Position numbers and translations under genes: made by a program. The notes below the pieces were generated by a model. That model saw nothing but the letters and a program-made list of their open reading frames with translations, did not search any database and was not told where the DNA came from. From Desulfosporosinus sp. FKB (lineage in GTDB: Bacteria > Bacillota > Desulfitobacteriia > Desulfitobacteriales > Desulfitobacteriaceae), in NCBI RefSeq assembly GCF_002196705.1, contig NZ_NADJ01000040.1, forward strand, positions 186,001-250,000: a DNA stretch of 64,000 nt. Reading direction: 5' to 3'. Positions 46,206 through 55,036 of the stretch are shown piece by piece (position 1 is the first letter of the stretch; the number at the start of each line of letters is the position of its first letter).

Positions 46206-46563
46206 ATTTCAGATGGTTTGTCAACCCTATCTCTATACAATTCTTCGCCGAAAATTCACGGAATCCTCTTTTTTAAACCCCTTATCAAGAATTAGTTTTA
46301 AAAAGGATGCAATTCTCATTTCAAGACCTATTTAATTCTCTCTTTTAGTCCATAATCCCTCTTTTCTTCGACAAATATTTGTCGCCTAACTATGTCTTTT
46401 ATTCTTAACAAAAGTCCTTTAGAGGCACCAATAATAAGGAAGAATTTTCCACGCCCTTTAACATTATCAAAAAGCATGTTAGAATAAGCAATAAACCAAA
46501 CTAGTTTGATCGTCGCTCCTTTATAGACCCGTTAAACAGCACGATTTTAAGGAAGGAGAAATT
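46206..46563. other. Divergent intergenic region dnaG / GerMN lipoprotein
   Basis: No gene seen. On the plus strand TTAACA (about 46459) and TAGAAT with a 16-base spacer form a possible sigma-A promoter for the lipoprotein gene. The primase operon promoter should lie in the left part but was not placed. Confidence 0.45.
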
Positions 46564-47175
46564 ATGACTAAAGGTATTATTCATAAAGTACATAGTCTCG
46601 TGTTTATAGCCTTATTACTTATGGTCACAGTTTTGACGGGATGTAACTCTGTAAAAACTCAGCAAACCCAGTCGTCATCAGATAATAATAACCAAACAAC
46701 AAGTACAACAATAACACCCTCATCCCCTTCAACGAGTGAACCCGATAGTTCAGCAACGCAAGCAAAAACAGTAAAACTAACACTTTACTTTCCTAATACG
46801 GATGGGAGCGCTTTAGTTCCTGATCAACGGACTGTTGAAGTTTCAAATCAAGAAGTTATTAAAGCTATATTTAAAGAGCTATCATCTCCTCCTTCAGGTT
46901 TAGAAACTCCCCTTCCCAAAGGAACGATCCTGCGGAGTGCTGTTGTTAAAGACGGAGTTGCTACCCTTAATCTTTCGAGTCAATTTCGAAAGAATTTTGG
47001 CGGCGGATCGGACGCTGAAATAATGACTATCTATAGTATTGTAGATAGCATAACGAACTTGCCTGATGTTCAAAGCGTTCAATTCCTTTTAGAAGGGCAA
47101 AAACAAGATGGTATTCTTGGAAACCTGGATACCAGTGTTCCGCTTAAGAGTAACTCAAGTCTGATTCGTAAATAA
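46564..47175 (+). CDS. GerMN-domain lipoprotein
   Basis: A 203-residue exported lipoprotein: signal segment LVFIALLLMVTVLTGC with lipobox cysteine C27, a Ser/Thr/Gln/Asn-rich linker (about 30-65) and one GerMN domain (VKLTLYFPNTDGSALVPDQR, LKSAVVKDG-type ILRSAVVKDGVATLNLSSQF, and IVDSITNLPDVQSVQFLLEG). GerMN domains occur in the germination/sporulation protein GerM and in cell-wall proteins of Firmicutes. The ATG at 46564 has AAGGAG upstream. Confidence 0.9.
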   Translation: MTKGIIHKVHSLVFIALLLMVTVLTGCNSVKTQQTQSSSDNNNQTTSTTITPSSPSTSEPDSSATQAKTVKLTLYFPNTDGSALVPDQRTVEVSNQEVIKAIFKELSSPPSGLETPLPKGTILRSAVVKDGVATLNLSSQFRKNFGGGSDAEIMTIYSIVDSITNLPDVQSVQFLLEGQKQDGILGNLDTSVPLKSNSSLIRK

Positions 47176-47227
47176 TTAAGTAAGTAGTAAGTATGCTATG
47201 CAAATCATTTGTTGACATTTCAGACTT

Positions 47228-47256
47228 TTGCCCAAACCTTAGTTTGGTTATCTTTT
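47228..47256 (+). terminator. Possible terminator after the GerMN lipoprotein
   Basis: CCAAAC and GTTTGG pair around a 4-base loop (about 47232-47247) and are followed by TTATCTTTTC. Short stem; it is the first hairpin downstream of the lipoprotein stop. Confidence 0.5.
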
Positions 47257-47427
47257 CTAAAACTTATACTCCTGCAGCAAAAATAATCCTATATCCTATT
47301 GCTAATTGATAAGATTTAACATTTATTTTGCTTACTCCATATTCTGTAATAATAGTTATGTGCGATTTTCCTGTTCTATGAAGAATATCTTTTGCATTTT
47401 AAGCGTTTCTTCTGCAGAATTAATAAT

Positions 47428-47478
47428 GAGAAAGGTTATAGCAAACGAATTTCAGTTTCTATAACCTTTCTCTTTTTG
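47428..47478 (+). terminator. Strong hairpin terminator between convergent genes
   Basis: Perfect 14-base arms (47428-47441 and 47459-47472, gagaaaggttatag and its complement) with a 17-base loop and TTTTT following. It separates the GerMN lipoprotein side from dgt, which converges on it. The 250 bases between the lipoprotein and this hairpin hold no gene I can support. Confidence 0.85.
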
Positions 47479-47502
47479 TACTCCACTTTACCCCCGCCGG
47501 TC

Positions 47503-48537
47503 TTAGCGCGGGATAAATAAAGTTGTAAAGAGATCAATAGCATAATTATCTGTCAATCCAGAAATATAGTCGACTACAGCTTGAGTTTTGTCGTCTTCAG
47601 CCCAAGCTAAATAACTGCTCGGCAATTTTTCGATATTCTTTATATAATAGTCAAACAGTGCTTGAACAATGTACTGTCCTTTTCGGCGTTCCTCCCGTAA
47701 GGCAGCACTGTTATATACTTTGACGAACATAAACTGTCTAAACTCATTCATTGCACCCCCAACTTCAAGGGTCTGCCGAATCTGAGATCTTCCCTTCGAC
47801 GCTTCAATCATATCAACGACCATATTAGAAATCATTACACTGGGTTTTCCCCCCAATATCTTCTTCACGTTTTGCGGCAAATCCTCTTGGGATAATAACC
47901 CTGCCCGTAAAGCGTCGTCATAATCATGGCAGAGATAGGCAATACGATCACCGGTTTTGACAATCTGACCTTCAAGGGTAAACGGAATTCCCTCTCCGGT
48001 ATGGTTCAAGACCCCATCAAGAACAGGCTTTGTCAAATTCAACCCTAAGCCGTCACGAGCCAGTACCTTCATAATTCGAATTGATTGTTCATTATGTTCA
48101 AAGTGCCCAATGATCTTCTGCAAGGCTTCTTCTCCAACATGTCCAAAGGGGGTGTGGCCGACATCATGCCCTAAAGCGATCGCCTCAATTAGATCTTCAT
48201 TTAATTGTAAACCTCGTCCAATGGTACGACAGATTTGTGAAACCTCAAGACTGTGAGTCATTCGCGTACGATAATGATCCCCTGAGGGGGCGATGTACAC
48301 CTGAGTCTTATGCTTTAAACGCCGAAAGGGTTTGCTGTGCAAAATCCGATCCCGATCCCGCTGAAATTTTGTTCGGATGGGGCATTCTTCTTCCCGACGT
48401 TCTCGCAGGGCCATTTTACTCCTGGCCGCATACTCTGATAGTCGTTCTTCATCCTCTTCTGTTCGTTCACGTATATTTAAACGAATGTCTAAGCTAGGAG
48501 AATTTTCTTGCAAAGGGTCTATTTTTCTTTCAGGCAT
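47503..48537 (-). CDS. dgt: Deoxyguanosinetriphosphate triphosphohydrolase-like protein
   Basis: dGTPase hydrolyses dGTP to deoxyguanosine and triphosphate. The protein (344 residues from the ATG at 48537, which has AGAGGAG 8 bases before it) has the HD-type metal motif set: RTRMTHSLEVSQICRTIGRG, AIALGHDVGHTPFGHVGE, and GDRIAYLCHDYDDALR. This is the shorter dgt form usual in Firmicutes, often next to dnaG-rpoD. Longer in-frame starts up to 48564 include the ribosome site. Confidence 0.92.
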   Translation of the reverse strand: MPERKIDPLQENSPSLDIRLNIRERTEEDEERLSEYAARSKMALRERREEECPIRTKFQRDRDRILHSKPFRRLKHKTQVYIAPSGDHYRTRMTHSLEVSQICRTIGRGLQLNEDLIEAIALGHDVGHTPFGHVGEEALQKIIGHFEHNEQSIRIMKVLARDGLGLNLTKPVLDGVLNHTGEGIPFTLEGQIVKTGDRIAYLCHDYDDALRAGLLSQEDLPQNVKKILGGKPSVMISNMVVDMIEASKGRSQIRQTLEVGGAMNEFRQFMFVKVYNSAALREERRKGQYIVQALFDYYIKNIEKLPSSYLAWAEDDKTQAVVDYISGLTDNYAIDLFTTLFIPR

Positions 48538-48773
48538 AGACATATCTCCTCTTTTTCTAGACAAGCGAACTTCCCATCTTGTCTGTATTTCGAAAAGTCA
48601 TCTCTATTTTAACATATTATTTAAACCTTTTACTGTTCCCCGTTTAACTCACTTTCCGCAGGGAAACTTCACTCACTCCATAAGCCAGTATAACCAAGGT
48701 TATAACTTTAAAAAACGTAGTGTTGCACTCGCTCAGCATAATTATTTCAGTCGCCTATTATACCTTTCCTCTG

Positions 48774-48820
48774 CAATAAAAAAAGCCATAATCTCGTTGT
48801 AACTTCTTGATTATGGCCTA
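48774..48820 (-). terminator. Terminator after degV
   Basis: On the minus strand GGCCATAATC and GATTATGGC pair around a 16-base loop and are followed by TTTTTTTATT. It lies about 40 bases after the degV stop and upstream of dgt. The remaining DNA between dgt and degV (48538-48857) is AT-rich with no gene seen. Confidence 0.85.
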
Positions 48821-48857
48821 AAATTCTATTTTATTAGAGCAGGTGTTTTTGCCAAAG

Positions 48858-49709
48858 TTAATGGGTCATGAACATCACGCCAAGAGTATTTGGTCCGCAG
48901 TGAGAAGAGATCGTACAACCAGCCTTTGCAATTAATACTTCCTTAAAACCGGCTATTTCTTCGACAGTTTTTCGAACAAGGTTGATATATTCGGAAGATA
49001 TACCTGAATGAACTATAAAAACCCTACCTAAATTTATATCGGGATGACCATGTAACTTATCGATTGTATAGGATTTCAGAACCTTATCCAAGGCACCTCG
49101 ATATTTTTTGCCGACCTTCATTTTTCCACTGCTATTGTCTACTTCAATACAAGGTTTAATATTCAAGATATTAGCACCGAAAGCGGCAAGAGCTGAGCAT
49201 CTGCCCCCTTCATAAAGATAGGTTAAGTTATCCAGGACAAAGCTTGCCTGAGCCTTGCTTCTTAAAGCTTTAACCTCCTCAGAGATCTTCTCTGCCGGCA
49301 TTCCCTTTGCTATACGCTCAGCCGCCTCAATGACAAGAAGACCTATACCTGTAGAAAGATTACATGAATCGATGGGATAGACGCTTTTTAATTCCTGAGC
49401 AGCTATACAACAATTCTGGTAAGAAGACGAAAGTCCCGAGCCCAGGCTCAAATGGATAACCTCATATCCTTCATCTGTCCACCTTTTAAAATAACTGATA
49501 TATTCTGCAGGATTCGGAGCTGCTGTTTTAGGCAAGATACGTTTTTTTTGAAAAGTAGCGTAAATGTCATCTGGTGTAATGTCAATTCCATCCCGAAAAT
49601 CATTGTTGTCTAAAAGAACATGCAATGGACAACAATTCACCTCATATCTTTCTTTTAGTTTATCATCAAAATCACAGGTACTATCTGCACTTAGAATAAT
49701 CTTTTTCAT
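48858..49709 (-). CDS. DegV family fatty-acid-binding protein
   Basis: DegV/FakB proteins hold fatty acids for the FakA kinase. The 283-residue protein has KIILSADSTCDFDDKLKERY, the ligand-gate motif HLSLGSGLSSSYQNCCIAAQ, DSCNLSTGIGLLVIEAA, and a C-terminal domain with AKAGCTISSHCGPNTLGVMF. I chose the ATG at 49709 (MKKIILSAD), the usual family beginning. In-frame starts at 49721 and 49736 exist. No fakA lies nearby. Confidence 0.9.
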   Translation of the reverse strand: MKKIILSADSTCDFDDKLKERYEVNCCPLHVLLDNNDFRDGIDITPDDIYATFQKKRILPKTAAPNPAEYISYFKRWTDEGYEVIHLSLGSGLSSSYQNCCIAAQELKSVYPIDSCNLSTGIGLLVIEAAERIAKGMPAEKISEEVKALRSKAQASFVLDNLTYLYEGGRCSALAAFGANILNIKPCIEVDNSSGKMKVGKKYRGALDKVLKSYTIDKLHGHPDINLGRVFIVHSGISSEYINLVRKTVEEIAGFKEVLIAKAGCTISSHCGPNTLGVMFMTH

Positions 49710-49878
49710 TTTTTCACTCATCCTTTGAAAGCCCATTTAAAAAACAACTGTCCTGTCTACGTGATTTCCCAGACCAAAATTTTACGTCTTTAGTTTTTAC
49801 AAAAACAATACGAATAGTAATTAATTGTAAAATAATTGGATACTATAATTCTATTCTCTCTTGAAAGGAATTGAAGCT

Positions 49879-50355
49879 ATGGCAGAAAGACCATTATCTG
49901 AAGCCAATTTAGTAATGAGTGTTGTTATGCAGCCCAGTCAAGCCAACTATGTAGGTAATATACATGGGGGAGAAATAATGAAGCTAATGGATTCTGCAGC
50001 CTATGCCGTCGCCCGGAAGCACTCTCATACGAACGTGGTAACTGCAAGGGTTGATGAAATTCAATTTCATCTGCCTATTTTTGTTGGGGAATTGATTACA
50101 TGTACAGCTCAAATTATTTTTACCGGCCGCACTTCGATGGAAGTCGCCGTAACAGTAAATGTTGAGGACCTGGACTCAGATGAACCACCTAAAAAGGCTT
50201 TAACTGCTCATTTTACCATGGTAGCCTTAGATAAAAAAGGTATACCTACTCCTGTGCCTCTCTTGTCAGTTCAAACTGAAGAAGAAAAAGAACTGTTCGA
50301 ACTAGGTAAACGAAGATACGAATATTATAAGTCAAAAAAGGATGAAGTTTCCTAG
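49879..50355 (+). CDS. Hot-dog fold acyl-CoA thioesterase (YkhA-like)
   Basis: A 158-residue single hot-dog domain: VMQPSQANYVGNIHGGEIMK, the active-site helix with the conserved Asp in KLMDSAAYAVARKHSHTNVV, and the ending ALTAHFTMVALDKKG. This is the YkhA/YciA-type acyl-CoA hydrolase family. The ATG at 49879 has AAAGGA 10 bases upstream; a TTG at 49861 would include it. It stands before the sigma-54 regulator but a 370-base gap separates them. Confidence 0.88.
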   Translation: MAERPLSEANLVMSVVMQPSQANYVGNIHGGEIMKLMDSAAYAVARKHSHTNVVTARVDEIQFHLPIFVGELITCTAQIIFTGRTSMEVAVTVNVEDLDSDEPPKKALTAHFTMVALDKKGIPTPVPLLSVQTEEEKELFELGKRRYEYYKSKKDEVS

Positions 50356-50725
50356 ATAGCTCATCCATGTGTCTTTCTTATTGTAATCTATATTGCTTAA
50401 TAAACAAAGCAGAAAACTATCACCTTTAGTTGATGCATAAGCGGTATTTCCTTAAAAGGCTCTGTATAAAAATTGGAAAAATTAATTATTGAAAAAAAAT
50501 TATAGATATGTTACTTTCAATTCATATCTATTTTTATGGAAAAATTTTTTTATCTACTATGGAACTTGGGTTATAGCCCATAACATGAGTAGAAAATCAA
50601 TTTATTATTCATATAATGAAACAACGTATCATAATGAGAAACATATGCATTTGCGACTATCTAAGATGATGAAATGCCCCTCTGGAGCTGTTCTTACCTG
50701 GCTAATCTTATCTGGGAGGGATTGT
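50356..50725. other. Intergenic region upstream of the sigma-54 activator
   Basis: AT-rich. The frame of the regulator stays open up to a TTG at 50489, adding 79 residues rich in Tyr, Phe and His that do not resemble the family, so I treat it as non-coding. No clear promoter could be fixed. Confidence 0.4.
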
Positions 50726-52648
50726 ATGGACAATAAACGTGATTTGGATCAACTCAATCTTGCCCTAATTGCTAGTTATCCAAAACTATCTGAGGTCTTT
50801 GAAAAAACAGCAAAACGCGAAGACATAAAGTATGTCAATTTATGTGCTGCCTTCGAGGAAGCTGCAAATCTTGCGAAGGAAATTGAACCTAAAGTAGATG
50901 CAATTTTGAGTCGAGGAGGTACTGCCGAGTATATTAGACAAGTGGTAGATATCCCTGTTATTTCCATTCCAATTACCCAGTTTAATATCGTTCGGTCTAT
51001 GTATCAAGTTCCCAAAGAAGTAACTGACATCGCTTTTTTCAACTATGGTCGAAACATATATGGCATACGAGATATTGAAGCAATGTTCAACAAAACTCTT
51101 CATGAATATATATATTTGAATAGACAAGATATTATAAAGGCAGTAAGCGATGTTAAAAAGCGTGGTCTAAAAGTAATTATCGGCGGCAATGTTGCCGTCC
51201 AGTTAGCTCAAGAAGAAGGTTTAGAGGGAATTGAGGTATGTTCCGGCGAAGAAACTGTTTATCGTTCAATCCTTGAAACAAAACACATCGTTCAAGTGCA
51301 TCGACTTGTCAGAAACCAAGCCATCCGCTTAAATGCAGTCTTGAATTCCATAGCTGAAGGGATTATTGTCACAGATGAACAAAATCGAATTGTCACCTTC
51401 AACCCCTCAGCAGAACGGATTTTCCGTTTGCCTAAAGAAGATGCCCTCGGAAAACAGGTTTTAGATATCGTTCCCAATACCGGAATTCCTAATGTCTATA
51501 GGAATGGCGAACCGGAAATCGCTTACCTCCAAAAGATCAATGGAGGGATAATAACGGCTACTCGCCAACCCATTTTTCTCGATGACAAGCCGGTCGGTGT
51601 CGTAAGTACATTTCAAGATGTTACAAAAGTCCAGAACTTAGAGCAACAAATTCGCAAGCGGATTTATCACAAAGGGTTTATAGCCAAGCATCATTTCGAA
51701 GATATTCTGACGAACAACTCCAACATGCTTGAACTTAAAGAAATGGCTGCTTTGTATGCGACCACCCATTCTTCTGTCCTGATCGAAGGCGAATCCGGAA
51801 CCGGTAAGGAACTATTCGCTCAGAGTATTCATAATTCAAGCCAACGTGCCAGTGGGCCTTTTATTGCCGTGAATTGTGCCGCTATTCCTGAGCATCTACT
51901 GGAAAGTGAATTATTTGGTTATGAAGGCGGCGCCTTTACAGGCGCTAAAAAGGAAGGGAAACAGGGGTTATTTGAACTGGCTCACAACGGCACAATATTC
52001 TTGGACGAAATCGGCGAAATACCGAAATCATTGCAAGCCAGGTTATTGAGAGTCTTGCAGGAAAAAGAAATCATGCACATCGGCGGCGATAAAATTATAC
52101 CTGTTGATATTCGAATAATCAGTGCCACGAATAAAAACCTCGAAGAAAAGGTCAAGCAGGAGGAATTTCGCAATGATTTATATTATCGTTTGAAGGTTTT
52201 CGGAATAAAACTCCCCCCCTTAAGAGAGCGCAAAGAAGATATCCCCTTACTAACGGGAGTTTTCTTCCGGAAATTCAGCAAAGAACTCGATGCCAAAACC
52301 GAAAACGAGTTGTTGCCATTATTGCTTGAATATACTTGGCCCGGAAATATCAGGGAACTGCGTAATGTGATCGAACAGTTATCGTTATTAGTTGATCATT
52401 TTAAAACTATACCCAGCTGGATTGGAATATTAAACAAAGTATTAAATAAAGAGATCAGGAAAGACAACAAATCACTTTCATTACAAGTCAATCTTGAAAA
52501 TGGCCTTAAAGATGCCTTAGACCAAGCCGAAAAACAAATTCTAGATTCGATGTTAGCACAGTATGAAAATGACCGAAATCTAGTAGCCCAAAAATTAGGT
52601 ATTGGGCGTACCACTCTATGGAGAAAACGTAACGGATTAAAAGACTAG
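50726..52648 (+). CDS. Sigma-54-dependent transcriptional activator with PrpR-N and PAS domains
   Basis: The 640-residue protein starts at the ATG at 50726 (GGGAGGG 5 bases upstream). Domains: PrpR-N effector region (1-185, with [20 protein letters not shown]), PAS (200-305, [20 protein letters not shown]), AAA+ core (325-560) with Walker A GESGTGKE (355-362), the sigma-54 contact loop GAFTGA (402-407) and Walker [10 protein letters not shown], and a Fis-type helix-turn-helix (617-635, [19 protein letters not shown]). It should activate the sigma-54 promoter 230 bases downstream. PrpR-N domains sense small organic acids or their CoA/citrate products; the ligand is unknown. Confidence 0.95.
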   Translation: MDNKRDLDQLNLALIASYPKLSEVFEKTAKREDIKYVNLCAAFEEAANLAKEIEPKVDAILSRGGTAEYIRQVVDIPVISIPITQFNIVRSMYQVPKEVTDIAFFNYGRNIYGIRDIEAMFNKTLHEYIYLNRQDIIKAVSDVKKRGLKVIIGGNVAVQLAQEEGLEGIEVCSGEETVYRSILETKHIVQVHRLVRNQAIRLNAVLNSIAEGIIVTDEQNRIVTFNPSAERIFRLPKEDALGKQVLDIVPNTGIPNVYRNGEPEIAYLQKINGGIITATRQPIFLDDKPVGVVSTFQDVTKVQNLEQQIRKRIYHKGFIAKHHFEDILTNNSNMLELKEMAALYATTHSSVLIEGESGTGKELFAQSIHNSSQRASGPFIAVNCAAIPEHLLESELFGYEGGAFTGAKKEGKQGLFELAHNGTIFLDEIGEIPKSLQARLLRVLQEKEIMHIGGDKIIPVDIRIISATNKNLEEKVKQEEFRNDLYYRLKVFGIKLPPLRERKEDIPLLTGVFFRKFSKELDAKTENELLPLLLEYTWPGNIRELRNVIEQLSLLVDHFKTIPSWIGILNKVLNKEIRKDNKSLSLQVNLENGLKDALDQAEKQILDSMLAQYENDRNLVAQKLGIGRTTLWRKRNGLKD

Positions 52649-52658
52649 TAATCATTTG

Positions 52659-52704
52659 TTCCAAAGATGAAATGATAAATTTCATCTTCGGAACATCTCT
52701 TTTT
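52659..52704 (+). terminator. Terminator after the sigma-54 activator
   Basis: 15-base arms (52659-52673 and 52679-52693) pair with one mismatch around a 5-base loop, followed by CATCTCTTTTTATT. Starts 11 bases after the stop codon. Confidence 0.88.
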
Positions 52705-52767
52705 ATTGCGGGCATTAATCAGATCATTTCAAACCAGCTGGATCTCCCCGGAAATTATTATTTCTAA

Positions 52768-52801
52768 TGAAACTGTGACTAATAATTAAGCCACAACCCA
52801 C
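52768..52801. repeat. Copy B of a dispersed imperfect 34-bp repeat
   Basis: Matches 12191-12224 at 28 of 34 positions in the same orientation. It lies between the activator's terminator and a second terminator. See copy A for the minus-strand peptide-like reading. Confidence 0.5.
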
Positions 52802-52822
52802 AAATATCAAGGGATTGTAAGC

Positions 52823-52858
52823 AACCCTATTGGGGCAAATGACCTCAATAGGGTTTTT
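52823..52858 (+). terminator. Second terminator, insulating the sigma-54 promoter
   Basis: Perfect 10-base arms (52823-52832 aaccctattg and 52846-52855) with a 13-base loop and TTTTT. Ends 21 bases before the -24 element, so read-through from the left is blocked and the next operon depends on its own promoter. Confidence 0.88.
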
Positions 52859-52879
52859 CTCGGGGAATCCCTCTAAGCA

Positions 52880-52896
52880 TTGGCATCATAATTGCA
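52880..52896 (+). promoter_or_regulatory. Sigma-54 (-24/-12) promoter
   Basis: TTGGCATCATAATTGCA has the invariant GG (52882-52883) and GC (52894-52895) exactly 12 bases apart, with flanks close to the consensus TTGGCACG....TTGCA. It is 68 bases before the Cys-rich gene start. Directly upstream stands a sigma-54 activator gene, so the pair forms a regulatory unit. Confidence 0.88.
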
Positions 52897-52964
52897 ACTC
52901 TTAAGCAGCAATCATTTAAATGAGTTATTCTCTTACGAATGCCCCAGAAGGAGGGATAAAGAAA

Positions 52965-53147
52965 ATGAACTTCGATGGTTTCTGTCTTCAATGTCAATGT
53001 GCTAGTTGTGCGGACAGGGGTACCTGTGAAATCCTTCATCCAAGTACTGAAGATTTTTGCATGTATTATTGTCAAGGCGGTGAATTTTCGGTCATCTCAT
53101 GTGTCCACTACAAAGAAAAGGCAGCGAGTCCACCTCCAAAAGAATAA
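52965..53147 (+). CDS. Small cysteine-rich protein, first gene of the sigma-54 operon
   Basis: A 60-residue protein from the ATG at 52965 (AAGGAGGG upstream). It has eight cysteines: C7, C10, C12, C15, C21, C32, C36, C46 (FCLQCQCASC then GTC, FCMYYC, SC). Spacing suggests a zinc or Fe-S binding fold; no signal peptide is seen. The tail is Pro/Lys-rich. No family recognised. Its place directly behind the regulated promoter suggests it matters to the operon. Confidence 0.75.
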   Translation: MNFDGFCLQCQCASCADRGTCEILHPSTEDFCMYYCQGGEFSVISCVHYKEKAASPPPKE

Positions 53148-53351
53148 TAGTATTTCCACTCTTTAAAACGGCGTTTTGTTTTTGCGTCAATAACCATTAT
53201 TACTATGATAAATGTTACTAGGCAGTTTTCAAAGAACATTTTGTTCAAAGATTTCATGAAAGGTCCAGTATGTCCAGTTATTTAACAGTCAAGGGTATTG
53301 GTATCTGTAAATAAGAAACAAATCAAAATTTTACGTTTTGGAGGAGAAATT
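53148..53351. other. Spacer between Cys-rich gene and ligase beta subunit
   Basis: About 200 bases, AT-rich. A weak hairpin (aaaacggcgtttt) with TTTTTG near 53166-53190 may reduce read-through. No gene and no second promoter that I can support. Confidence 0.4.
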
Positions 53352-54632
53352 ATGGCAAGATTTTTAGAGTATCAAGGTAAGGAATGGCTTTCTAAAGCCG
53401 GTATACCTGTTCCCAAAGGCCGTTCAGCTGCTACGCCCGAAGAGGCAAAGCAAGTTGCTGAATGGATCGGCGGCCCTGTTGCCGTTAAAGGTCAGGTCCA
53501 GGCAGGAGGACGCGGCAAAGCAGGGATCGTAAAATTGGTGAATACTCCGGAAGAAGCAGCAAGTGCAGCTGCCGAAATTTTGGCTAAGACGGTCAAAGGA
53601 TTACCGGTGCGTCAGGTACTTGTTGAAGAAAAACTTGATATCAAAAAGGAATTTTACGTCTCACTCGTGATTAATGGGGCAAGAGAAGCTCGATCTCCCA
53701 TGGTCATGTTTAGTACCGAGGGCGGCATGGATATTGAAAGTGTACCCGAAGACAAGATTATCAAAATGTTTGTCAACCCAGTAAACGGACTGCAAACCTA
53801 TGATGGAGTTGATTTAGCGAGTCAAGCGGGAATACCGGCCAAAGACTTGAGTAAATTTGCTTCCTTCTTTGCCAAACTTTCGCAAACGTATAAAAAGTAC
53901 GATTGTCAGACTCTCGAAATTAATCCTTTAATTATGACAGGAAACGGTGAACTTATTTGCGCTGATTGCAAGATGGAAATCGACAATAGTTCAGTTAGCC
54001 GGCACCCGGAATTCGGGATTAAGATTGCCCGGGATCTTCCCGGAGAACCGACGGAACTTGATTATATTGGCTGGAGTATCGAAGAGACGGATGCCCGGGG
54101 AACAGGATTTCTAATGAATATGGGATATGACGAAGTTAGTCCTTACCATATCGGTTATCATCCCATTGGAGGCGGTTCTGCCATGATGGGTCTTGATGTC
54201 TTAAATCAAGTTGGCTTAAAACCTGCGAACTATGCCGATACCAGCGGAAACCCCGTAGGTTCTAAGATTTACCGGGTGGCAAAATGCGTTCTCTCGCAGC
54301 CAAATATTGACGGTTATCTCCTTGGAGGCTTCATGATGGCCAATCAGGAGCAGTGGCATCATGCTCATGCTATTGTCAAAGTTCTCCGCGAGATTCTGCC
54401 GCTCCAAAAACCAGGTCTTCCCTGTGTTCTTCTTCTCTGCGGTAATCGGGAAGACGAGTCCTTGGAAATCCTCAGGACCGGCCTAGCAGATTTAATGACC
54501 CCGGATGGGCCTGGAAAGAGAATTGAAATTTACGGAAAAGAACACGTTACGGATACGAAATTTATCGGGGAACGACTCTTAGCCTTAAGCCAGGAATACC
54601 GAGCAGAGAAAGATGCAAGGAAGGTAGGATAA
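53352..54632 (+). CDS. Succinyl-CoA synthetase beta-like subunit (ATP-grasp acyl-CoA ligase)
   Basis: The 426-residue protein begins MARFLEYQGKEWLSKAGIPV, the ATP-grasp entry of SucC-like proteins, with GGPVAVKGQVQAGGRGKAG, VEEKLDIKKEFYVSLVIN, DCQTLEINPLIM (metal/ATP site) and a C-terminal ligase domain (LKPANYADTSGNPVGSKIYR, GGFMMANQEQWHHAHAIVKV). The ATG at 53352 has GGAGGAG 5 bases upstream. With the alpha subunit at 55037 it should form an acyl-CoA:ADP or GDP ligase. The C-terminal part differs enough from classical SucC that another acid is likely. Confidence 0.88.
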   Translation: MARFLEYQGKEWLSKAGIPVPKGRSAATPEEAKQVAEWIGGPVAVKGQVQAGGRGKAGIVKLVNTPEEAASAAAEILAKTVKGLPVRQVLVEEKLDIKKEFYVSLVINGAREARSPMVMFSTEGGMDIESVPEDKIIKMFVNPVNGLQTYDGVDLASQAGIPAKDLSKFASFFAKLSQTYKKYDCQTLEINPLIMTGNGELICADCKMEIDNSSVSRHPEFGIKIARDLPGEPTELDYIGWSIEETDARGTGFLMNMGYDEVSPYHIGYHPIGGGSAMMGLDVLNQVGLKPANYADTSGNPVGSKIYRVAKCVLSQPNIDGYLLGGFMMANQEQWHHAHAIVKVLREILPLQKPGLPCVLLLCGNREDESLEILRTGLADLMTPDGPGKRIEIYGKEHVTDTKFIGERLLALSQEYRAEKDARKVG

Positions 54633-54636
54633 AATC

Positions 54637-54930
54637 ATGATGGAATTTTCAGAGAAAAGCTGTACGATTAAAATTGACACCGATAAGTGCCCAAGTTGTG
54701 AAACAAAGGCCTGTGCAGAAGCTTGTAAGAAATTTGCCAGAGGTATCTTAGAAATTGATGCTGAAGGCAGGGCCTCTGTCGGCCAGCGGAGTCAAGAAGA
54801 GATTTTGCGGCTGGGTACGGAATGCTTGGCCTGTGAGTTTGCCTGTCACTTTAAAGGCAAGGACGCAATTCGAATTGAGATTCCGATTAATGGATTCGAT
54901 GAATATCTTCAAAAGCGTCAGCAGGCCTAA
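54637..54930 (+). CDS. Ferredoxin-like iron-sulfur protein between the ligase subunits
   Basis: A 97-residue soluble protein with two cysteine groups: C18, C21, C26, C30 (CPSCETKACAEAC) and C63, C66, C70 (CLACEFAC), plus C9. This pattern suggests one or two 4Fe-4S clusters, in the manner of FixX-type ferredoxins. It starts 4 bases after the beta subunit and precedes the alpha subunit, so translation is linked. An Fe-S protein is not part of known succinyl-CoA synthetases; its electron partner is not visible here. Confidence 0.82.
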   Translation: MMEFSEKSCTIKIDTDKCPSCETKACAEACKKFARGILEIDAEGRASVGQRSQEEILRLGTECLACEFACHFKGKDAIRIEIPINGFDEYLQKRQQA

Positions 54931-54980
54931 GTGAACTCGTTCAGCTAAAGCTGAACATCAGGGCTTAAAAACTGGATAAA
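54927..54980 (+). repeat. Structured repeat, copy 1 (inside the ligase operon)
   Basis: Begins at the stop codon of the ferredoxin-like gene. 54927-54966 matches the reverse strand of 62140-62101 at 36 of 40 positions. The next 15 bases match again after a gap of about 65 bases in the other copy. It holds a perfect hairpin (gttcagct, 54939-54946, with agctgaac, 54949-54956). Confidence 0.8.
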
Positions 54981-55036
54981 GCTGATCTAAAATATCAGAC
55001 TTTGTGATAAGATTTTATGAAAATGAGGGATAGAAT

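Noticed and set aside
50489-50725. N-terminal extension of 79 residues on the sigma-54 activator
   Set aside because: Starts with TTG without a ribosome site, composition unlike the family; GGGAGGG before the ATG at 50726 gives the proper PrpR-N beginning.
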